The notes under the pieces were generated by a model. It was not told the origin of the DNA, made no database searches, and worked only from the letters and a program-made list of their open reading frames with translations. 6,466 nt of DNA from Eubacteriales Family XIII. Incertae Sedis bacterium (lineage in GTDB: Bacteria > Bacillota > Clostridia > Peptostreptococcales > Anaerovoracaceae). Positions 6,451 through 6,466 of this stretch are shown piece after piece. The stretch is taken from NCBI GenBank assembly GCA_031287295.1, contig JAITTH010000127.1:1-6466 (forward strand), written 5' to 3'. The number at the start of each line of letters is the position of its first letter. The stretch's first letter is position 1. The position numbers and the translations under genes are program-made.

Positions 6451-6466
6451 ACACGCTTACCAAAAA

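Noticed and set aside
1..6466. CRISPR array, tRNA or rRNA gene, insertion sequence or phage signature
   Set aside because: No regularly spaced repeats, no cloverleaf-like stretches, no transposase or integrase motifs and no terminal inverted repeats were seen. Almost all of the window is accounted for by six conserved genes.

Overview
This is a window of moderate GC (roughly half, by eye) that looks like a Gram-positive chromosome, most plausibly from the Clostridia. Supporting signs are purine-rich Shine-Dalgarno sequences in front of every complete gene, a clostridial-type sensor kinase with a 'DYVVIDRDGKLL' extracytoplasmic domain, a SERCA-like P-type cation pump, and an FtsX/MacB-type ABC transporter paired with an OmpR-type two-component system. 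No genus can be named from the sequence alone.

Layout, left to right. Bases 2-829 (+) hold the C-terminal part of a P2A calcium-type P-type ATPase that enters from outside the window. All other genes lie on the minus strand and are read right to left: a small DUF1905-family protein (6382-6068), an OmpR/PhoB-class response regulator (5975-5295), its membrane sensor histidine kinase (5298-4027, overlapping the regulator stop by ATGA), an ABC transporter ATPase (3920-3162) and a large two-domain FtsX-type permease (3159-808). The permease and the P-type ATPase converge and overlap tail to tail by 22 bp. There is no gene-free stretch above 300 bp; the three gaps are 106, 92 and 84 bp.

How the genes fit together. 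The regulator, kinase, ATPase and permease form a sensing-plus-transport module. The kinase has a real extracytoplasmic sensor of about 105 residues. The permease has eight predicted membrane segments and two large extracytoplasmic domains arising from an internal duplication. This resembles MacB/LolCE-type mechanotransmission transporters more than the classical BceRS-BceAB peptide-detoxification module, so the substrate is not assigned.

The most informative non-coding signal is the 106-bp gap between kinase and ABC genes. It holds three identical TTAAGA hexamers spaced 11 and 22 bp apart, two of them inside an exact 12-bp direct repeat with a 22-bp period. This is the geometry expected for an OmpR-family regulator and suggests the regulator next door controls the transporter. 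A perfect 9-bp inverted repeat followed by a T-rich run lies between these boxes and the ATPase start, and could be an operator, attenuator or weak terminator.
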